Numbered from the stretch's first letter, positions 20,763 to 30,742 are shown. The stretch: DNA of 64,000 nt from Micromonospora terminaliae (GCF_009671205.1 NZ_CP045309.1:1240001-1304000), one strand, 5' to 3'. Notes: generated by a model from the sequence alone, not told the origin. Made by a program: numbers and translations.

Positions 20763-21054
20763 GAGCGGACACCATAGTGATCCACTGCCGTCCTGTCCGC
20801 ACCGCCGCCCCGACGGTGGAAGGATATTTACCGAACATTGTCCTGACGGCTGAGGCGGTCTCCACCGCCCAGCCCGGTCCATGCCTGACACACCGTCAGC
20901 ACGACCGGGCACCGGATGTCACTGTGTTGGCCTCCGTGGGGTTCCCACGCGCCTAGACTGCCGCCGGGCGGGACCGGTGGACCGCGTCGGCAAAGGGGCC
21001 GCCGCGGCGCCGAGCAGTCGGGGGTGAGCTTCCCCGGAGGAAGGTGTCTGCATC
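20763..21054. promoter_or_regulatory. divergent intergenic region with candidate ald promoter
   Basis: No gene is seen in these 292 bp. TAGACT at 20954-20959 is a plausible -10 element for ald; the -35 is not clear. The AT-rich stretch near 20825 is unusual for this genome and may serve the TM2 gene. Confidence 0.35.
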
Positions 21055-22170
21055 GTGAAGGTCGGAATCCCACGCGAGGTCAAGAACCACGAGTACCGCG
21101 TGGCGATCACGCCCGCGGGCGTCAACGAGTTCACCCGCCACGGCCACGAGGTCTTCGTCGAGTCCGGCGCGGGCGTCGGCTCCAGCATCACCGACGACGA
21201 GTTCGCCGCCGCCGGCGCCAAGATCCTGGCCACCGCCGACGAGGTCTGGGACACCGCCGAGCTGGTGCTCAAGGTGAAGGAGCCGATCGCCGAGGAGTAC
21301 CACCGGATGCGCGAGGGGCAGGTGCTCTTCACCTACCTGCACCTGGCCGCCTCGAAGGAGTGCACCGACGCGCTGGTCGACCGGAAGGTCACCGGCATCG
21401 CCTACGAGACCGTCGAGCTGCCCGACCGCTCGCTGCCGCTGCTCGCCCCGATGTCCGAGGTGGCCGGCCGGCTCGCCCCGCAGGTCGGCGCCTTCTACAT
21501 GATGCGCACCGGCGGGGGCCGGGGCGTGCTGCCCGGCGGCGTCTCCGGCGTGTACGCGGCCAAGACCGTCGTCATCGGCGCCGGTGTCTCCGGCCTGAAC
21601 GCCGCCGCCATCGCGCTGGGCCTGCAGTCCGAGGTGCTGCTGCTGGACAAGAACGTCGCCCGGCTGCGCCAGGCCGACGCCATCTACCGGGGCCACCTGC
21701 AGACCGTCGCCTCCAACGCCTACGAGATCGAGCGGGCCGTGCTCGACGCCGACCTGGTCATCGGCGCGGTGCTGGTGCCCGGCGCGAAGGCCCCGAAGCT
21801 CATCTCCAACGAGCTGGTCTCCCGGATGAAGCCGGGCAGCGTGCTCGTCGACATCGCCATCGACCAGGGCGGCTGCTTCGAGGACTCGCGCCCCACCACG
21901 CACGCCGACCCGGTGTACAAGGTCCACGACTCGATCTTCTACTGCGTGGCGAACATGCCGGGCGCGGTGCCGAACACCAGCACCTACGCGCTGACCAACG
22001 TCACCCTGCCGTACGCCCTCGAACTGGCCAACCAGGGCTGGCAGCAGGCGCTGCGCAACGACCCAGCGCTCGCTCTCGGCCTGAACACCCACGCCGGCCA
22101 GGTCGTCTACGGCCCGGTCGCCGAGGCGCACGGCATGGACGTGCTGCCGCTGGCCGAGGTGCTGGGCTGA
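21055..22170 (+). CDS. ald: alanine dehydrogenase
   Basis: The enzyme interconverts L-alanine and pyruvate with NAD. The 371 residues match family length and begin [20 protein letters not shown] with the substrate-binding region. The NAD-binding fold [19 protein letters not shown] is near the middle. The start is GTG with GGAGGAAGG upstream. The xerD ribosome site follows the ald stop directly, so the two are probably co-transcribed. Confidence 0.96.
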   Translation: MKVGIPREVKNHEYRVAITPAGVNEFTRHGHEVFVESGAGVGSSITDDEFAAAGAKILATADEVWDTAELVLKVKEPIAEEYHRMREGQVLFTYLHLAASKECTDALVDRKVTGIAYETVELPDRSLPLLAPMSEVAGRLAPQVGAFYMMRTGGGRGVLPGGVSGVYAAKTVVIGAGVSGLNAAAIALGLQSEVLLLDKNVARLRQADAIYRGHLQTVASNAYEIERAVLDADLVIGAVLVPGAKAPKLISNELVSRMKPGSVLVDIAIDQGGCFEDSRPTTHADPVYKVHDSIFYCVANMPGAVPNTSTYALTNVTLPYALELANQGWQQALRNDPALALGLNTHAGQVVYGPVAEAHGMDVLPLAEVLG

Positions 22171-22196
22171 GGTACGACAGCCCGAGGGAGCACAGC

Positions 22197-23189
22197 CTGA
22201 CGGCCTCTGCGGCCAGGGCCGGTGCGGGCGTCGAGCCCGCGCCGGCCCTGCGCCGTGCCGTCCGGGGCTACCTGGACCATCTCACCGTCGAGCGGGGACT
22301 GTCCGCGAACACCCTCGCCTCCTACCGCCGGGACCTGGACCGTTATCTGTCCACGCTGGCCGCCGCCGGGGTGACCGACCTGGCCGCCGTCGGCGCCGCC
22401 GGCATCGAGGCGCACCTGGCCCGGCTGCGCGGCGGCGACGCCGAGCACCCGCCGCTCGCCGTCTCGTCCGTCGCCCGCGCGGCCAGCGCCGTGCGCGGCC
22501 TGCACCGCTTCGCGCTGCGCGAGGGGATGACCGGCGCCGACCCCGGCCGCGACGTCCGCCCGCCCGCCCCGCCGCGCCGGCTGCCCCGGGCGCTGCCGGT
22601 CGACGCCGTGGTGCGGCTGCTGGAGACCGCCGGCCCGGTCACCGCCACGGGCGACGCCGCGCCCCGCGCGCTGCGCGACCGGGCGCTGCTGGAGTTCCTG
22701 TACGGCACCGGCGCGCGCATCTCCGAGGCGATCGGGTCCGCCGTGGACGACCTCGACCTCGACGCCGGAACCGTGCTGCTGCGCGGCAAGGGCGGCAAGA
22801 CCCGGCTCGTGCCGGTCGGCGGGTACGCGGCCGAGGCGCTGCGCGCCTGGCTGGTGCGGGGCCGCCCGGCGCTGCTGGCCACCGGCCGGGGCACCCCGGC
22901 GCTCTTCGTGAACGCCCGCGGCGGCCCGCTCACCCGCCAGGGCGCCTGGACCGTGCTGCGCGCCGCGGCCGACCGGGCCGGCCTGCCGGTCGACGGGCCC
23001 GACGCCGTCTCCCCGCACACCCTGCGCCACTCGTACGCCACCCACCTGCTCGACGGCGGCGCCGACGTGCGGGTGGTGCAGGAACTGCTCGGCCACGCCT
23101 CGGTGACCACCACCCAGGTGTACACGTTGGTCACCGTGGAACGGCTCCGTGAGGTCTACGCGACCGCCCACCCGCGTGCTCACGGGTGA
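22197..23189 (+). CDS. xerD: tyrosine recombinase XerD, apparent CTG start
   Basis: XerD resolves chromosome dimers at dif. The 330 residues have a core-binding domain (about 17-105, [20 protein letters not shown]) and a catalytic domain with [11 protein letters not shown] (first Arg), the [15 protein letters not shown] box, [14 protein letters not shown] and the Tyr nucleophile. No ATG, GTG or TTG lies in frame before the core domain. CTG 22197 follows AGGGAG at 22185-22190 with 6-base spacing, so I take CTG as the start. Later GTG codons would remove the DNA-binding domain. Confidence 0.9.
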   Translation: MTASAARAGAGVEPAPALRRAVRGYLDHLTVERGLSANTLASYRRDLDRYLSTLAAAGVTDLAAVGAAGIEAHLARLRGGDAEHPPLAVSSVARAASAVRGLHRFALREGMTGADPGRDVRPPAPPRRLPRALPVDAVVRLLETAGPVTATGDAAPRALRDRALLEFLYGTGARISEAIGSAVDDLDLDAGTVLLRGKGGKTRLVPVGGYAAEALRAWLVRGRPALLATGRGTPALFVNARGGPLTRQGAWTVLRAAADRAGLPVDGPDAVSPHTLRHSYATHLLDGGADVRVVQELLGHASVTTTQVYTLVTVERLREVYATAHPRAHG

Positions 23190-23235
23190 GCGCGAGGAGT
23201 GAGCCGGGGTTGCGAGCCCCGCAGTCGCGAACGAA
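23187..23235. repeat. short dispersed-type repeat between xerD and parA
   Basis: Sequence after the xerD stop has the form GTGAGCGCGAGGAGTGAGC followed by a small hairpin with CGGGG and CCCCG arms. It resembles short intergenic repeats I recall from related genomes, and it is compositionally like the insert at the pyrG/nudix junction. No second copy exists in this window, so the call is tentative. Confidence 0.3.
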
Positions 23236-23423
23236 ACAGCGTCCCGGCCAGCACCGGCTCCGACACGCCGACCCGCTACCGAACGCGCTGCTGGCGCGTG
23301 GCGTACAGTCGGCTTCGGCGCGGGCCTTGCGGGGACGACGGACCCGGGGGGTGCGCAGCGGCGCCGCGAGGGACGTCGGACGGCTCCGACGCCGGGTGGT
23401 CGTCGGGAGGGGGCAACGAGGAC

Positions 23424-24347
23424 ATGGCAGGAAACGGTGACCGTGCCGAGACCTGGACGTCGGAGCTCCGTGAGCAGCAGGCGACGCTGGGCGCCGACCT
23501 CGGCCCCGCCGACCCGGCCGCGTACACCATGCGCAAGCCGATCCCGGAGCCGATGCCGACCGACCGGCACGGCCCCGCGCGGATCATCGCGATGGCCAAC
23601 CAGAAGGGTGGCGTCGGCAAGACCACGACCACCATCAACCTGGGCGCCGCGCTCGCCGAGTACGGCCGCAAGGTGCTGCTGGTCGACTTCGACCCGCAGG
23701 GCGCCCTCTCCGTGGGCCTCGGCGTCAACCCGCACAACCTCGATCTGTCGGTCTACAACCTGCTCATGCAGGACGACGTCACCGCCGAGGACGTGCTGAT
23801 CAAGACCGACGTGGCCGGGCTGCACCTGCTGCCCGCCAACATCGACCTCTCCGCCGCCGAGATCCAGCTGGTCAACGAGGTCGCGCGGGAGATGGCCCTG
23901 GCCCGGGTGCTCCGCACGATCCGCAAGGAGTACGACTTCATCCTGATCGACTGCCAGCCCTCGCTGGGCCTGCTGGCGATCAACGCGCTGACCGTGGCGC
24001 ACGGCGTGCTCATCCCGCTGGAGTGCGAGTTCTTCAGCCTGCGCGGTGTCGCGCTGCTGCTGGACACCATCGACAAGGTGCGCGAGCGACTCAACTTCGA
24101 CCTGGAGCTCGAAGGCATCCTCGCCACCATGTACGACAGCCGCACCACCCACTGCCGCCAGGTGCTCCAGCGGGTGGTCGAGGCGTTCGGCGACAAGGTC
24201 TACCAGACGGTCATCACCAAGACGGTCAAGTTCCCCGAGTCGACGGTGGCCGGCGCGCCGATCACCACCCTCGACCCGGCCTCCTCGGGCGCGCGCAACT
24301 ACCGCCAGCTCGCCCGCGAGGTGATCGCCGCCCAGGCGGAGCGGTAG
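23424..24347 (+). CDS. parA: ParA/Soj-type ATPase
   Basis: This 307-residue ParA family ATPase has a disordered N-terminal extension (1-50). The deviant Walker A KGGVGKTT is at 61-68, followed by VDFDPQGALSVGLG and LIDCQPSLGLLAIN. Here it heads parA-scpA-scpB, the layout seen in actinobacteria apart from the oriC parAB pair, so it probably works with condensin in chromosome organisation. ATG 23424 is preferred over the in-frame upstream extension, which is low complexity. Confidence 0.92.
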   Translation: MAGNGDRAETWTSELREQQATLGADLGPADPAAYTMRKPIPEPMPTDRHGPARIIAMANQKGGVGKTTTTINLGAALAEYGRKVLLVDFDPQGALSVGLGVNPHNLDLSVYNLLMQDDVTAEDVLIKTDVAGLHLLPANIDLSAAEIQLVNEVAREMALARVLRTIRKEYDFILIDCQPSLGLLAINALTVAHGVLIPLECEFFSLRGVALLLDTIDKVRERLNFDLELEGILATMYDSRTTHCRQVLQRVVEAFGDKVYQTVITKTVKFPESTVAGAPITTLDPASSGARNYRQLAREVIAAQAER

Positions 24348-24388
24348 GCCGTACGCCGGGTGTCCGGGTCGTGGACTACGGTTTGCCG

Positions 24389-25384
24389 GTGACCGCACCG
24401 CCCCTCGACCCGCCGCACGGCGCCGCCGACCCGGTGGCCGCCGCCGAGCTGGCCGCCGAGGTCGACGGTGTGGTGCCGGCCGACCCGGCCACCGTCGAGG
24501 AGACCAGCGGCTTCACCGTCCGGCTGGACAACTTCACCGGCCCGTTCGACCTGCTGCTCCAGCTCATCAGCAAGCACAAGCTCGACGTCACCGAGGTGGC
24601 CCTGCACAAGGTCACCGACGAGTTCATCGCCTACCTGCGCGCCATGGGCGACCAGTGGGACCTGGACGAGACGAGCGAGTTCCTGCTGGTCGCGGCCACG
24701 CTGCTCGACCTGAAGGCGGCCCGGCTGCTGCCCGCCGCCGAGGTGGAGGACGAGGAGGACCTGGCCCTCCTGGAGGCCCGGGACCTGCTGTTCGCCCGGC
24801 TGTTGCAGTACAAGGCGTACAAGGAGGCGGCGGCGCACATCGCCGAGCTGGAGTCGGTGGGCGGGCGGCGCTATCCGCGGGCGGTCACGCTCGAACCCCG
24901 GTACGCCGAGGCGCTGCCCGACCTGGTGCTCGGCATCGGCCCGGAACGGCTGCTCAAGCTGGCGCTCAGGGCCATGACCCCGAAGCCGGTGCCGGAGGTG
25001 TCCATCGCGCACGTGCACATGGTCCGGGTCAGCGTCCGGGAGCACGCCGAGATCATCTCCGAGCGGCTGCGCCGCGCCGGCACCGCCAGCTTCTCGCTGC
25101 TCTGCGCCGACTGTGAGATGACCCTCGAGGTGGTGGCCCGGTTCCTGGCGCTGCTGGAGCTCTACCGGCAGGGCCTCGTCGCCTTCGTCCAGGAGCAGGC
25201 GCTGGAGGAGCTGACGGTCCGCTGGACCGGCTCCGCCGACGCCGGCGCCGAGCTGACCATCGACGAGTACGCCGGCTCCCCGGAGCCCGCCGCCCCGCCG
25301 GCGGACGCCCCCTCCGCCCCGGCGGACGACGCCGCGCCGACACAGTCCGCGGCGGCGGACGACGCCGCGCCGACACAGGAGTGA
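24389..25384 (+). CDS. scpA: segregation and condensation protein ScpA
   Basis: ScpA is the kleisin subunit of the SMC-ScpAB condensin. The 331 residues include the N-terminal SMC-binding domain starting FTVRLDNFTGPFDLLLQLIS (about 44) and the C-terminal winged helix. A disordered Asp/Ala/Pro tail carries a repeated DDAAPTQ unit. Two GTG starts are possible, 24371 and 24389. The second begins VTAPPLDPP-like sequence and lies 6 bases after TACGGT, which could be a -10 of a leaderless transcript. The next gene begins 4 bp after the stop. Confidence 0.93.
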   Translation: MTAPPLDPPHGAADPVAAAELAAEVDGVVPADPATVEETSGFTVRLDNFTGPFDLLLQLISKHKLDVTEVALHKVTDEFIAYLRAMGDQWDLDETSEFLLVAATLLDLKAARLLPAAEVEDEEDLALLEARDLLFARLLQYKAYKEAAAHIAELESVGGRRYPRAVTLEPRYAEALPDLVLGIGPERLLKLALRAMTPKPVPEVSIAHVHMVRVSVREHAEIISERLRRAGTASFSLLCADCEMTLEVVARFLALLELYRQGLVAFVQEQALEELTVRWTGSADAGAELTIDEYAGSPEPAAPPADAPSAPADDAAPTQSAAADDAAPTQE

Positions 25385-25388
25385 CCCG

Positions 25389-26453
25389 ATGAGCGACGAG
25401 GAACGCCGCGACTCGCTGGCCGACCAGGCAGCAGCCTGGGTCCCCCCGTGGGAGCGGCCGACCCCGCCGAAGCCCGCCACGAGCGGGACGCTCGGCGAGC
25501 CCGAGCCGCCCGCGACACCGGCTGAGCCGGCTACTTCGGCGTCCGCCGAGCCGGAGCCGTCGGCCGAGCCGGAGCTGTCGGCCGAGCCGGAGCTGTCGGC
25601 CGAGCCGGAGCCCGTACCCGCGCCTCGGACGCCCGTGCCGCCGCCCGCCGGCGCCGCGGTCGAGATCTTGGACACCTACCGTTCGCCTCGAACGGAAACT
25701 GTCCAAGATCCGGCGGGGGAGAGCGCGTCGGAGCCGGAGGCGGCGTCGGGAGCGGGCGAGTCGGCCCCGGGCGCCGAGGACAGGATTCACCCCGACGGGC
25801 GCACCGGCCCCGACGCCGGACCCGGCGAGCCTGCGGGGGAGGGCGGCGTACCCGGGAAGCGGGGACGGCGGCGACCGGCGCCGGAGCCGGAGCCCGCGCC
25901 CGTGCTGGACGACGCCGAGCTGCGCGGCGCGCTGGAGGCCATCCTGCTGGTGGTGGACCAGCCGGTCAGCGAGCTGACCCTGGCCCAGGTGCTCGAGCAG
26001 TCCCCGGAGCGGATCGGCCCGATGCTCGACGAGATCGCGGCCGGCTACACGGCCGCGGGGCACGGCTTCGAGCTGCGCCGGGCCGCGGGTGGCTGGCGTC
26101 TCTACACCCGCCCGGAATACGCGACCTACGTCGAGCGGTTCGTACTGGAGGGCCAGAGCGTCCGGCTGACCCAGGCCGCGCTGGAGACCCTCGCGGTGAT
26201 CGCCTACAAGCAGCCGGTGACCCGGTCGCGGATCTCCGCCATCCGGGGCGTCAACTGCGACGGGGTGATCCGTACGCTGGTGTCCCGGGGCCTGGTCGAG
26301 GAGTGCGGCACCGAAGCGGACAGCGGTGCGTTCCTCTACCGGACCACCACGATGTTCCTGGAGAAGCTGGGGTTGAACTCGGTGGACGACCTGCCGCCCC
26401 TGGCCCCCTTCCTCCCCGACGACGTAGAAGAGCTTGCCGATGCGACGCGATGA
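25389..26453 (+). CDS. scpB: segregation and condensation protein ScpB with long N-terminal extension
   Basis: ScpB dimers bind ScpA in condensin. The conserved part is residues about 170-350 (LRGALEAILLVVDQPVSE, then LAVIAYKQPVTRSRISAIRG). The first ~165 residues are disordered, Pro/Glu/Ala rich, with SAEPEL repeats from an 18-bp tandem repeat near 25555-25610. A 47-bp palindrome is read through in frame at 25664-25710. Start ATG is 4 bp after scpA. The end overlaps rluB by 14 bp. Confidence 0.93.
   Translation: MSDEERRDSLADQAAAWVPPWERPTPPKPATSGTLGEPEPPATPAEPATSASAEPEPSAEPELSAEPELSAEPEPVPAPRTPVPPPAGAAVEILDTYRSPRTETVQDPAGESASEPEAASGAGESAPGAEDRIHPDGRTGPDAGPGEPAGEGGVPGKRGRRRPAPEPEPAPVLDDAELRGALEAILLVVDQPVSELTLAQVLEQSPERIGPMLDEIAAGYTAAGHGFELRRAAGGWRLYTRPEYATYVERFVLEGQSVRLTQAALETLAVIAYKQPVTRSRISAIRGVNCDGVIRTLVSRGLVEECGTEADSGAFLYRTTTMFLEKLGLNSVDDLPPLAPFLPDDVEELADATR
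25664..25710. repeat. 47-bp imperfect palindrome inside scpB
   Basis: Outer arms GATCTTGGACA and TGTCCAAGATC (11 bp, perfect) flank inner arms CCGTTCG and CGAACGG (7 bp, perfect) with a 3-base loop; 4-base bulges separate the two. It encodes EILDTYRSPRTETVQD in the disordered linker. Its AT-richer make-up differs from the surrounding sequence, so it looks like an inserted palindromic element kept in frame. Confidence 0.8.
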
Positions 26454-27210
26454 CCGTGCCCCGAAGCCCGACGCCCCCGTGTACGAGGGTGCCGAGCGCC
26501 TCCAGAAGGTGCTCGCCGCCGCGGGGGTGGGATCGCGGCGCGCCTGTGAGGACCTGATCTTCCGGCGCCGGGTCACCGTCAACGGCCGCGTGGCCCAGCT
26601 CGGCGACAAGGCGGACCCGGCGCGCGACGTGATCCACGTGGACGGGGAGCGGCTCCAGGCCGACGTCCGCCTGGTCTACGTGGCGATGAACAAGCCGCGC
26701 GGGGTGGTCACCACCATGGCCGACGAGAAGGGCCGCACCGAGCTCGCCGACTTCATCGGCGCGCGGCTGGAGCAGCGGGTCTACCACGTCGGGCGGCTCG
26801 ACGCCGACAGCGAGGGCCTGCTCCTGCTCACCAACGACGGCACCCTCGCCCACAAGCTCATGCACCCGTCGTACGAGGTGCTCAAGACCTACCTCGCCGA
26901 GGTGGCCGGGCCGATCCCGCGCAACCTGGGCAAGCGGCTGACGGCCGGCGTCGAGCTGGAGGACGGGCCGGTGAAGGTCGACTCCTTCAAGGTGGTGGGC
27001 ACCCTGGGCAAGACCGCCCAGGTGGAGCTGACCCTGCACGAGGGGCGCAAGCACATCGTCCGGCGCCTGATGGCCGAGATGGGACACCCGGTGTCCCGGC
27101 TGGTGCGTACCTCGATCGGTCCGATCAAGCTCGGCGACCTGCGCACCGGGCGGCTGCGCCGGCTGACCAACGCGGAGGTCGCCGCCCTGTTCAAGGCCGT
27201 GGGTGACTGA
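26440..27210 (+). CDS. rluB: 23S rRNA pseudouridine synthase, RluB/RsuA family
   Basis: This 256-residue enzyme has an S4 domain (ERLQKVLAAAGVGSRRACED) and a pseudouridine synthase domain with the catalytic Asp in GRLDADSEGLLLLTNDG. It isomerises uridine in large-subunit rRNA. ATG 26440 overlaps the scpB end; GAAGAG lies about 8 bases upstream. A TTG at 26434 is an alternative. The scpB-rluB-cmk-der order is widely conserved in Gram-positives. Confidence 0.94.
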   Translation: MRRDDRAPKPDAPVYEGAERLQKVLAAAGVGSRRACEDLIFRRRVTVNGRVAQLGDKADPARDVIHVDGERLQADVRLVYVAMNKPRGVVTTMADEKGRTELADFIGARLEQRVYHVGRLDADSEGLLLLTNDGTLAHKLMHPSYEVLKTYLAEVAGPIPRNLGKRLTAGVELEDGPVKVDSFKVVGTLGKTAQVELTLHEGRKHIVRRLMAEMGHPVSRLVRTSIGPIKLGDLRTGRLRRLTNAEVAALFKAVGD

Positions 27211-27384
27211 CCCCGACGATCGGGGTACGGCTCCCGGTAGGCTTCGACGCGGCCCGCGGCCGCCTTCGGCGGCACGACGCGCGGCCGACCCGCGCGGCGC
27301 GGGATGATTGACGAGGAAACACAACCGCTCAACGGCGCCGAAAGATCACGGCGACCCGCGAGGTACGGGCTGAGGAGGACAACG

Positions 27385-28065
27385 GTGGAGCAAAACGTAC
27401 GGGCCGGGCGCTGCGTGGTCGCTGTGGACGGGCCGTCCGGTTCGGGCAAGTCCACCGTGTCGCGGCGGCTCGCGGTCAGCATCGGCGCCCGCTACCTCGA
27501 CACCGGCGCCATGTACCGGGCGCTCACCTGGGCGGTCCTGCGCTCGGGCGTCGACCTGACCGACACCGAGTCGGTGGCCAAGGTCGCCGGCGAGGTCGAC
27601 CTGCGCATCGGCACCGACCCCGAGGGGTACGGCGTGACCGCCGACGGCGTCGACGTGGCCAAGGAGATCCGCGGCCCCGAGGTGACCGGGGCGGTGTCCG
27701 CCGTGGCCGCCGTGGGCGCCGTCCGCGAACTGCTGGTCACCCGGCAGCGCCAGGTGATCGCCGAGGCCGGCCGGATCGTGGTCGAGGGCCGCGACATCGG
27801 CTCGGTGGTGGCGCCCGACGCCGACCTGAAGGTCTACCTGACCGCCTCCGAGGCGGCCCGCGCCCAGCGGCGCAGCGCCGAGGACGCCGCCGACGTCGCG
27901 GCGACCGCCGCCGACCTGGCCCGCCGGGACAAGCTGGACTCGACCCGCAAGGTCAACCCGCTCCAGCAGGCCGCCGACGCGGTCGTGCTGGACACCACCG
28001 AGCTCGGCATCGACGAGGTCGTCGCCCGCCTGCGCGCGCTGCTCAGCGAGCGGGGTGTGGCATGA
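27385..28065 (+). CDS. cmk: cytidylate kinase
   Basis: The enzyme phosphorylates CMP and dCMP. The 226 residues have the P-loop GPSGSGKS (16-23), the CMP-binding [16 protein letters not shown] region and [17 protein letters not shown] 27385 is chosen because GAGGAGG lies 8 bases upstream and the length is then typical; an ATG at 27304 would add 27 residues with no family match. It overlaps der by four bases. Confidence 0.95.
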   Translation: MEQNVRAGRCVVAVDGPSGSGKSTVSRRLAVSIGARYLDTGAMYRALTWAVLRSGVDLTDTESVAKVAGEVDLRIGTDPEGYGVTADGVDVAKEIRGPEVTGAVSAVAAVGAVRELLVTRQRQVIAEAGRIVVEGRDIGSVVAPDADLKVYLTASEAARAQRRSAEDAADVAATAADLARRDKLDSTRKVNPLQQAADAVVLDTTELGIDEVVARLRALLSERGVA

Positions 28066-29468
28066 GCGAGGATTTCGGGGGCTGGGTCGAGCTGCGCGAG
28101 CCGGAGGCCGAGCCCGGTGAGCCGACCGGCCCGCAGCCGGTGGTGGCCGTGGTCGGCCGCCCCAATGTGGGTAAGTCGACGCTGGTCAACCGCATCATCG
28201 GCCGCCGGCAGGCGGTCGTCGAGGACATCCCCGGGGTGACCCGGGACCGGGTGCCGTACGACGCGCAGTGGAACGGCCGGGAGTTCACCGTGGTGGACAC
28301 CGGCGGCTGGGAGCCGGACGCCAAGGACCGGGCCGCGGCCATCGCCGCCCAGGCCGAGACGGCCGTCGTCACGGCCGACGTGGTGCTCTTCGTGGTCGAC
28401 GCCATGGTCGGCTCGACCGATGTGGACGAGGCCGCGGTGAAGATGCTGCGGCGCAGCGCCAAGCCGGTGATCCTGGTGGCCAACAAGGCCGACAACACCG
28501 CCATCGAGATGGAGTCGACCGCGCTGTGGTCGCTGGGCCTCGGCGAGCCGTTCCCGGTCTCCGCGCTGCACGGCCGCGGCTCCGGCGACCTGCTCGACGC
28601 CATCATGGCGGCGCTGCCCGAGGCGCCGAAGATCGTGGAGAACCGTCCGCGCGGCCCGCGCCGCGTCGCCCTGGTCGGTCGCCCCAACGTCGGCAAGTCC
28701 AGCCTGCTGAACCGCTTCTCCGGTGAGGAGCGGGCGGTGGTCGACGCGGTCGCCGGCACCACCGTCGACCCGGTGGACAGCCTCGTCGAGATCGGTGGGG
28801 AGACCTGGCAGCTGGTCGACACCGCGGGCCTGCGCAAGCGGGTGGGCAAGGCCAGCGGCACCGAGTACTACGCGAGCCTGCGTACCGCCTCGGCCATCGA
28901 GGCGGCCGAGGTGGCCGTGGTGCTGCTCGACTCCAGCGAGGTCATCAGCGAGCAGGACCAGCGCGTCCTCACCATGGTGGTGGAGGCCGGCCGAGCCCTG
29001 GTCATCGCGTTCAACAAGTGGGACCTGGTCGACGCCGACCGCCGCTACTACCTGGACAAGGAGATCGACCGGGAGCTGCGCCGCATCCCCTGGGCGATCC
29101 GGCTGAACCTGTCCGCGAAGACCGGCCGGGCCGTCGACAAGCTGGCCCCGGCACTGCGCAAGGCCCTGGCGAGCTGGGAGACCCGCATCCCGACCGCCCA
29201 GCTCAACCAGTGGCTCACGGCGCTGGTCCAGGCCACCCCGCACCCGGTACGCGGCGGCCGCGCCCCGCGCGTCCTGTTCGCCACCCAGGCCGGCGTGGCA
29301 CCGCCGCGCTTCGTGCTCTTCACCACGGGCCCGCTCGATGCCGGCTACCAGCGGTTCGTGGAGCGCAAGCTCCGCGAGGAGTTCGGCTTCGAGGGCACCC
29401 CGATCGACATCTCGGTCCGGCCGCGCAAGAAGCTCGGGCCGGGCGGCCGGGGCAAGGCCCACGGCTGA
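28062..29468 (+). CDS. der: ribosome-biogenesis GTPase Der (EngA)
   Basis: Der has two GTPase domains in tandem and acts in 50S subunit assembly. The 468 residues show G1 motifs GRPNVGKST (32-40) and GRPNVGKSS (about 204-212), NKAD and NKWD specificity motifs, and a C-terminal KH-like domain. The ATG overlaps the cmk stop as ATGA. A strong terminator follows. Confidence 0.97.
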   Translation: MSEDFGGWVELREPEAEPGEPTGPQPVVAVVGRPNVGKSTLVNRIIGRRQAVVEDIPGVTRDRVPYDAQWNGREFTVVDTGGWEPDAKDRAAAIAAQAETAVVTADVVLFVVDAMVGSTDVDEAAVKMLRRSAKPVILVANKADNTAIEMESTALWSLGLGEPFPVSALHGRGSGDLLDAIMAALPEAPKIVENRPRGPRRVALVGRPNVGKSSLLNRFSGEERAVVDAVAGTTVDPVDSLVEIGGETWQLVDTAGLRKRVGKASGTEYYASLRTASAIEAAEVAVVLLDSSEVISEQDQRVLTMVVEAGRALVIAFNKWDLVDADRRYYLDKEIDRELRRIPWAIRLNLSAKTGRAVDKLAPALRKALASWETRIPTAQLNQWLTALVQATPHPVRGGRAPRVLFATQAGVAPPRFVLFTTGPLDAGYQRFVERKLREEFGFEGTPIDISVRPRKKLGPGGRGKAHG

Positions 29469-29480
29469 CCCATGTCGCCG

Positions 29481-29516
29481 AGAAGCCGCCGGGGAGTCTC
29501 CTCCCCGGCGGCTTCT
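29481..29516 (+). terminator. Rho-independent terminator after der
   Basis: A perfect 16-bp stem starting AGAAGCCGCC with a TCTC loop is followed by TTCC, 12 bp after the der stop. Confidence 0.9.
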
Positions 29517-29631
29517 TTCCTAGGACGCTCTAGGGGGAGTGGCGGGCGGCACCGGGTGGGGCCTGTGCGTGGGTGAGAGGATCTTGCGCTAAGCTGTACC
29601 GGCTGCCGCGGGGAACACCGCGCGGGGGCAT

Positions 29632-29713
<82 letters not shown>

Positions 29714-29714
<1 letters not shown>

Positions 29715-29745
29715 AAGGCCATCTGGAATCTTCCAGGTGGCCTTT
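29714..29745 (+). terminator. terminator of tRNA-Pro
   Basis: AAAGGCCATCTGGAA pairs with TTCCAGGTGGCCTTT (one G-T pair) around a 2-base loop and ends in TTTT. Because the element entered inside the tRNA, this terminator was probably supplied by the element. Confidence 0.85.
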
Positions 29746-29754
29746 TCTGATCTT

Positions 29755-29779
29755 GTACAGCAGCGAAGTACAGCAACGG
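29755..29779 (+). repeat. 25-bp arm-type repeat, left end of element
   Basis: The repeat contains two GTACAGCA half-sites 13 bp apart. It matches 35346-35370 in 23 of 25 positions. It lies 40 bp inside the left att core, next to the integrase stop, as expected for integrase arm sites. Confidence 0.6.
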
Positions 29780-29780
29780 C

Positions 29781-30248
29781 TCATTGATCGAGGCTCTGAC
29801 CGAGCTTCCGCAGGGACTCTCGCGTCGCCTTCGATGAGACCTGACTGTAGATCTCCATCGTGATCGAGAAGTCGGCGTGTCTCAGGATCGCCATGGCGAC
29901 CCGGGGGTGCACGTCCAGGTCGACCAGCAGGGAACCGCAGGTGCGCCGCGCGTCGTGGACGGTGATCTTCGGGACGGCGGCGCGGGCGATGCGGCTGTCG
30001 TAGGAGCGGTTGAAGTTCCGCGGCTCGACCGGCAGTCCGTAGCGGGTCGTGAAGATCATGCCGGTGTCGTGCCACGCCTCGCCCGCCTTCTCTCTGGCGG
30101 CCTCCTGTTGCCGGTAGCGGTGCCACAGCGCGGTGACGCAGATGGCCGGCAGCGGTAGGGGAGCGTCCGACTCCTCGGTCCTGGTGGCCCGGTGCAGGAG
30201 CTGCCCCCGTACTCGTTGGAGCTGCTTGTCGATGACGAGGCTGATGTA
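29781..30248 (-). pseudogene. C-terminal fragment of a tyrosine-recombinase integrase
   Basis: Reading right to left, the frame encodes SLVIDKQLQRVRGQLLHRAT, then FTTRYGLPVEPRNFNRSYDS and the catalytic block: HDARRTCGSLLVDL (HxxR), LRHADFSITMEIYS (His and Tyr nucleophile). The N-terminal DNA-binding domains and the first catalytic Arg are missing. The frame runs out of homology near 30248 and hits TAA at 30339-30341. It stops 2 bp from the arm-type repeat, the usual int-att layout. It can be translated from ATG 30059 at most as 92 residues. Confidence 0.85.
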
Positions 30249-30499
30249 GGGAAGCGGCGAAGGTCGGGCTCGTATGAGTTCAGGATCCGTTCCGCTTCGT
30301 CGACCAAGCCTGGCGATTCAGGGTCAGCCTCGTACTCGTTAAGCAGTTCGGTTAGCCAGGTAGTCGGGGTTGCGCACCCAGAAGTCCAACTTCTGCAGCC
30401 GCACCTGTGTGCGGACGAGCCGACGGCACCGGGCGGGGCATCAGAGTCGCCGTCGAGGGGTTCCGCCGAGGCGTCGAGCAGGAAGAGCAGGCGCGGCAT
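30249..30499 (-). pseudogene. frameshifted fragment of a conserved hypothetical gene
   Basis: Three frames must be joined to read one protein: MPRLLFLLDASAEPLDGDSD, then VRTQVRLQKLDFWVRNPDYL, then LLNEYEADPESPGLVDEAER and ILNSYEPDLRR. The middle part resembles a conserved actinobacterial family of unknown function that I recall only by pattern. Two shifts and a truncation against the integrase fragment show decay. It was probably joined to the integrase remnant by a deletion. Confidence 0.6.
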
Positions 30500-30742
30500 C
30501 CTGCCAAAGACTCGCCCGCCGGACCGTCAACCCATCCACAGTGTAAGCCAACCCGATCAAGCCCGCCTGTGTCTAGATCGCGACGTGATGTGAGCGGCGA
30601 TTCGGCTCTGGCGGTGGTCTAGGGATGAGAGGTGGCAGGATTCCCCGACCAGGCGGTCTCGGGAGTGAGGCCAGATGATCGAGCGGCTCACTGCGCATGC
30701 CTAACGGATGCGCGGACCGATCAGTCGCCCCAGCTATGGGCG
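30500..30742. other. gene-free stretch left of cassette 1
   Basis: No credible frame is present. There is a small inverted repeat GCGCAT / ATGCGC at about 30694-30710 and a tandem 11-bp unit AGCTRTGGGCG at 30732-30753 that leads into the cassette end. Confidence 0.4.
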
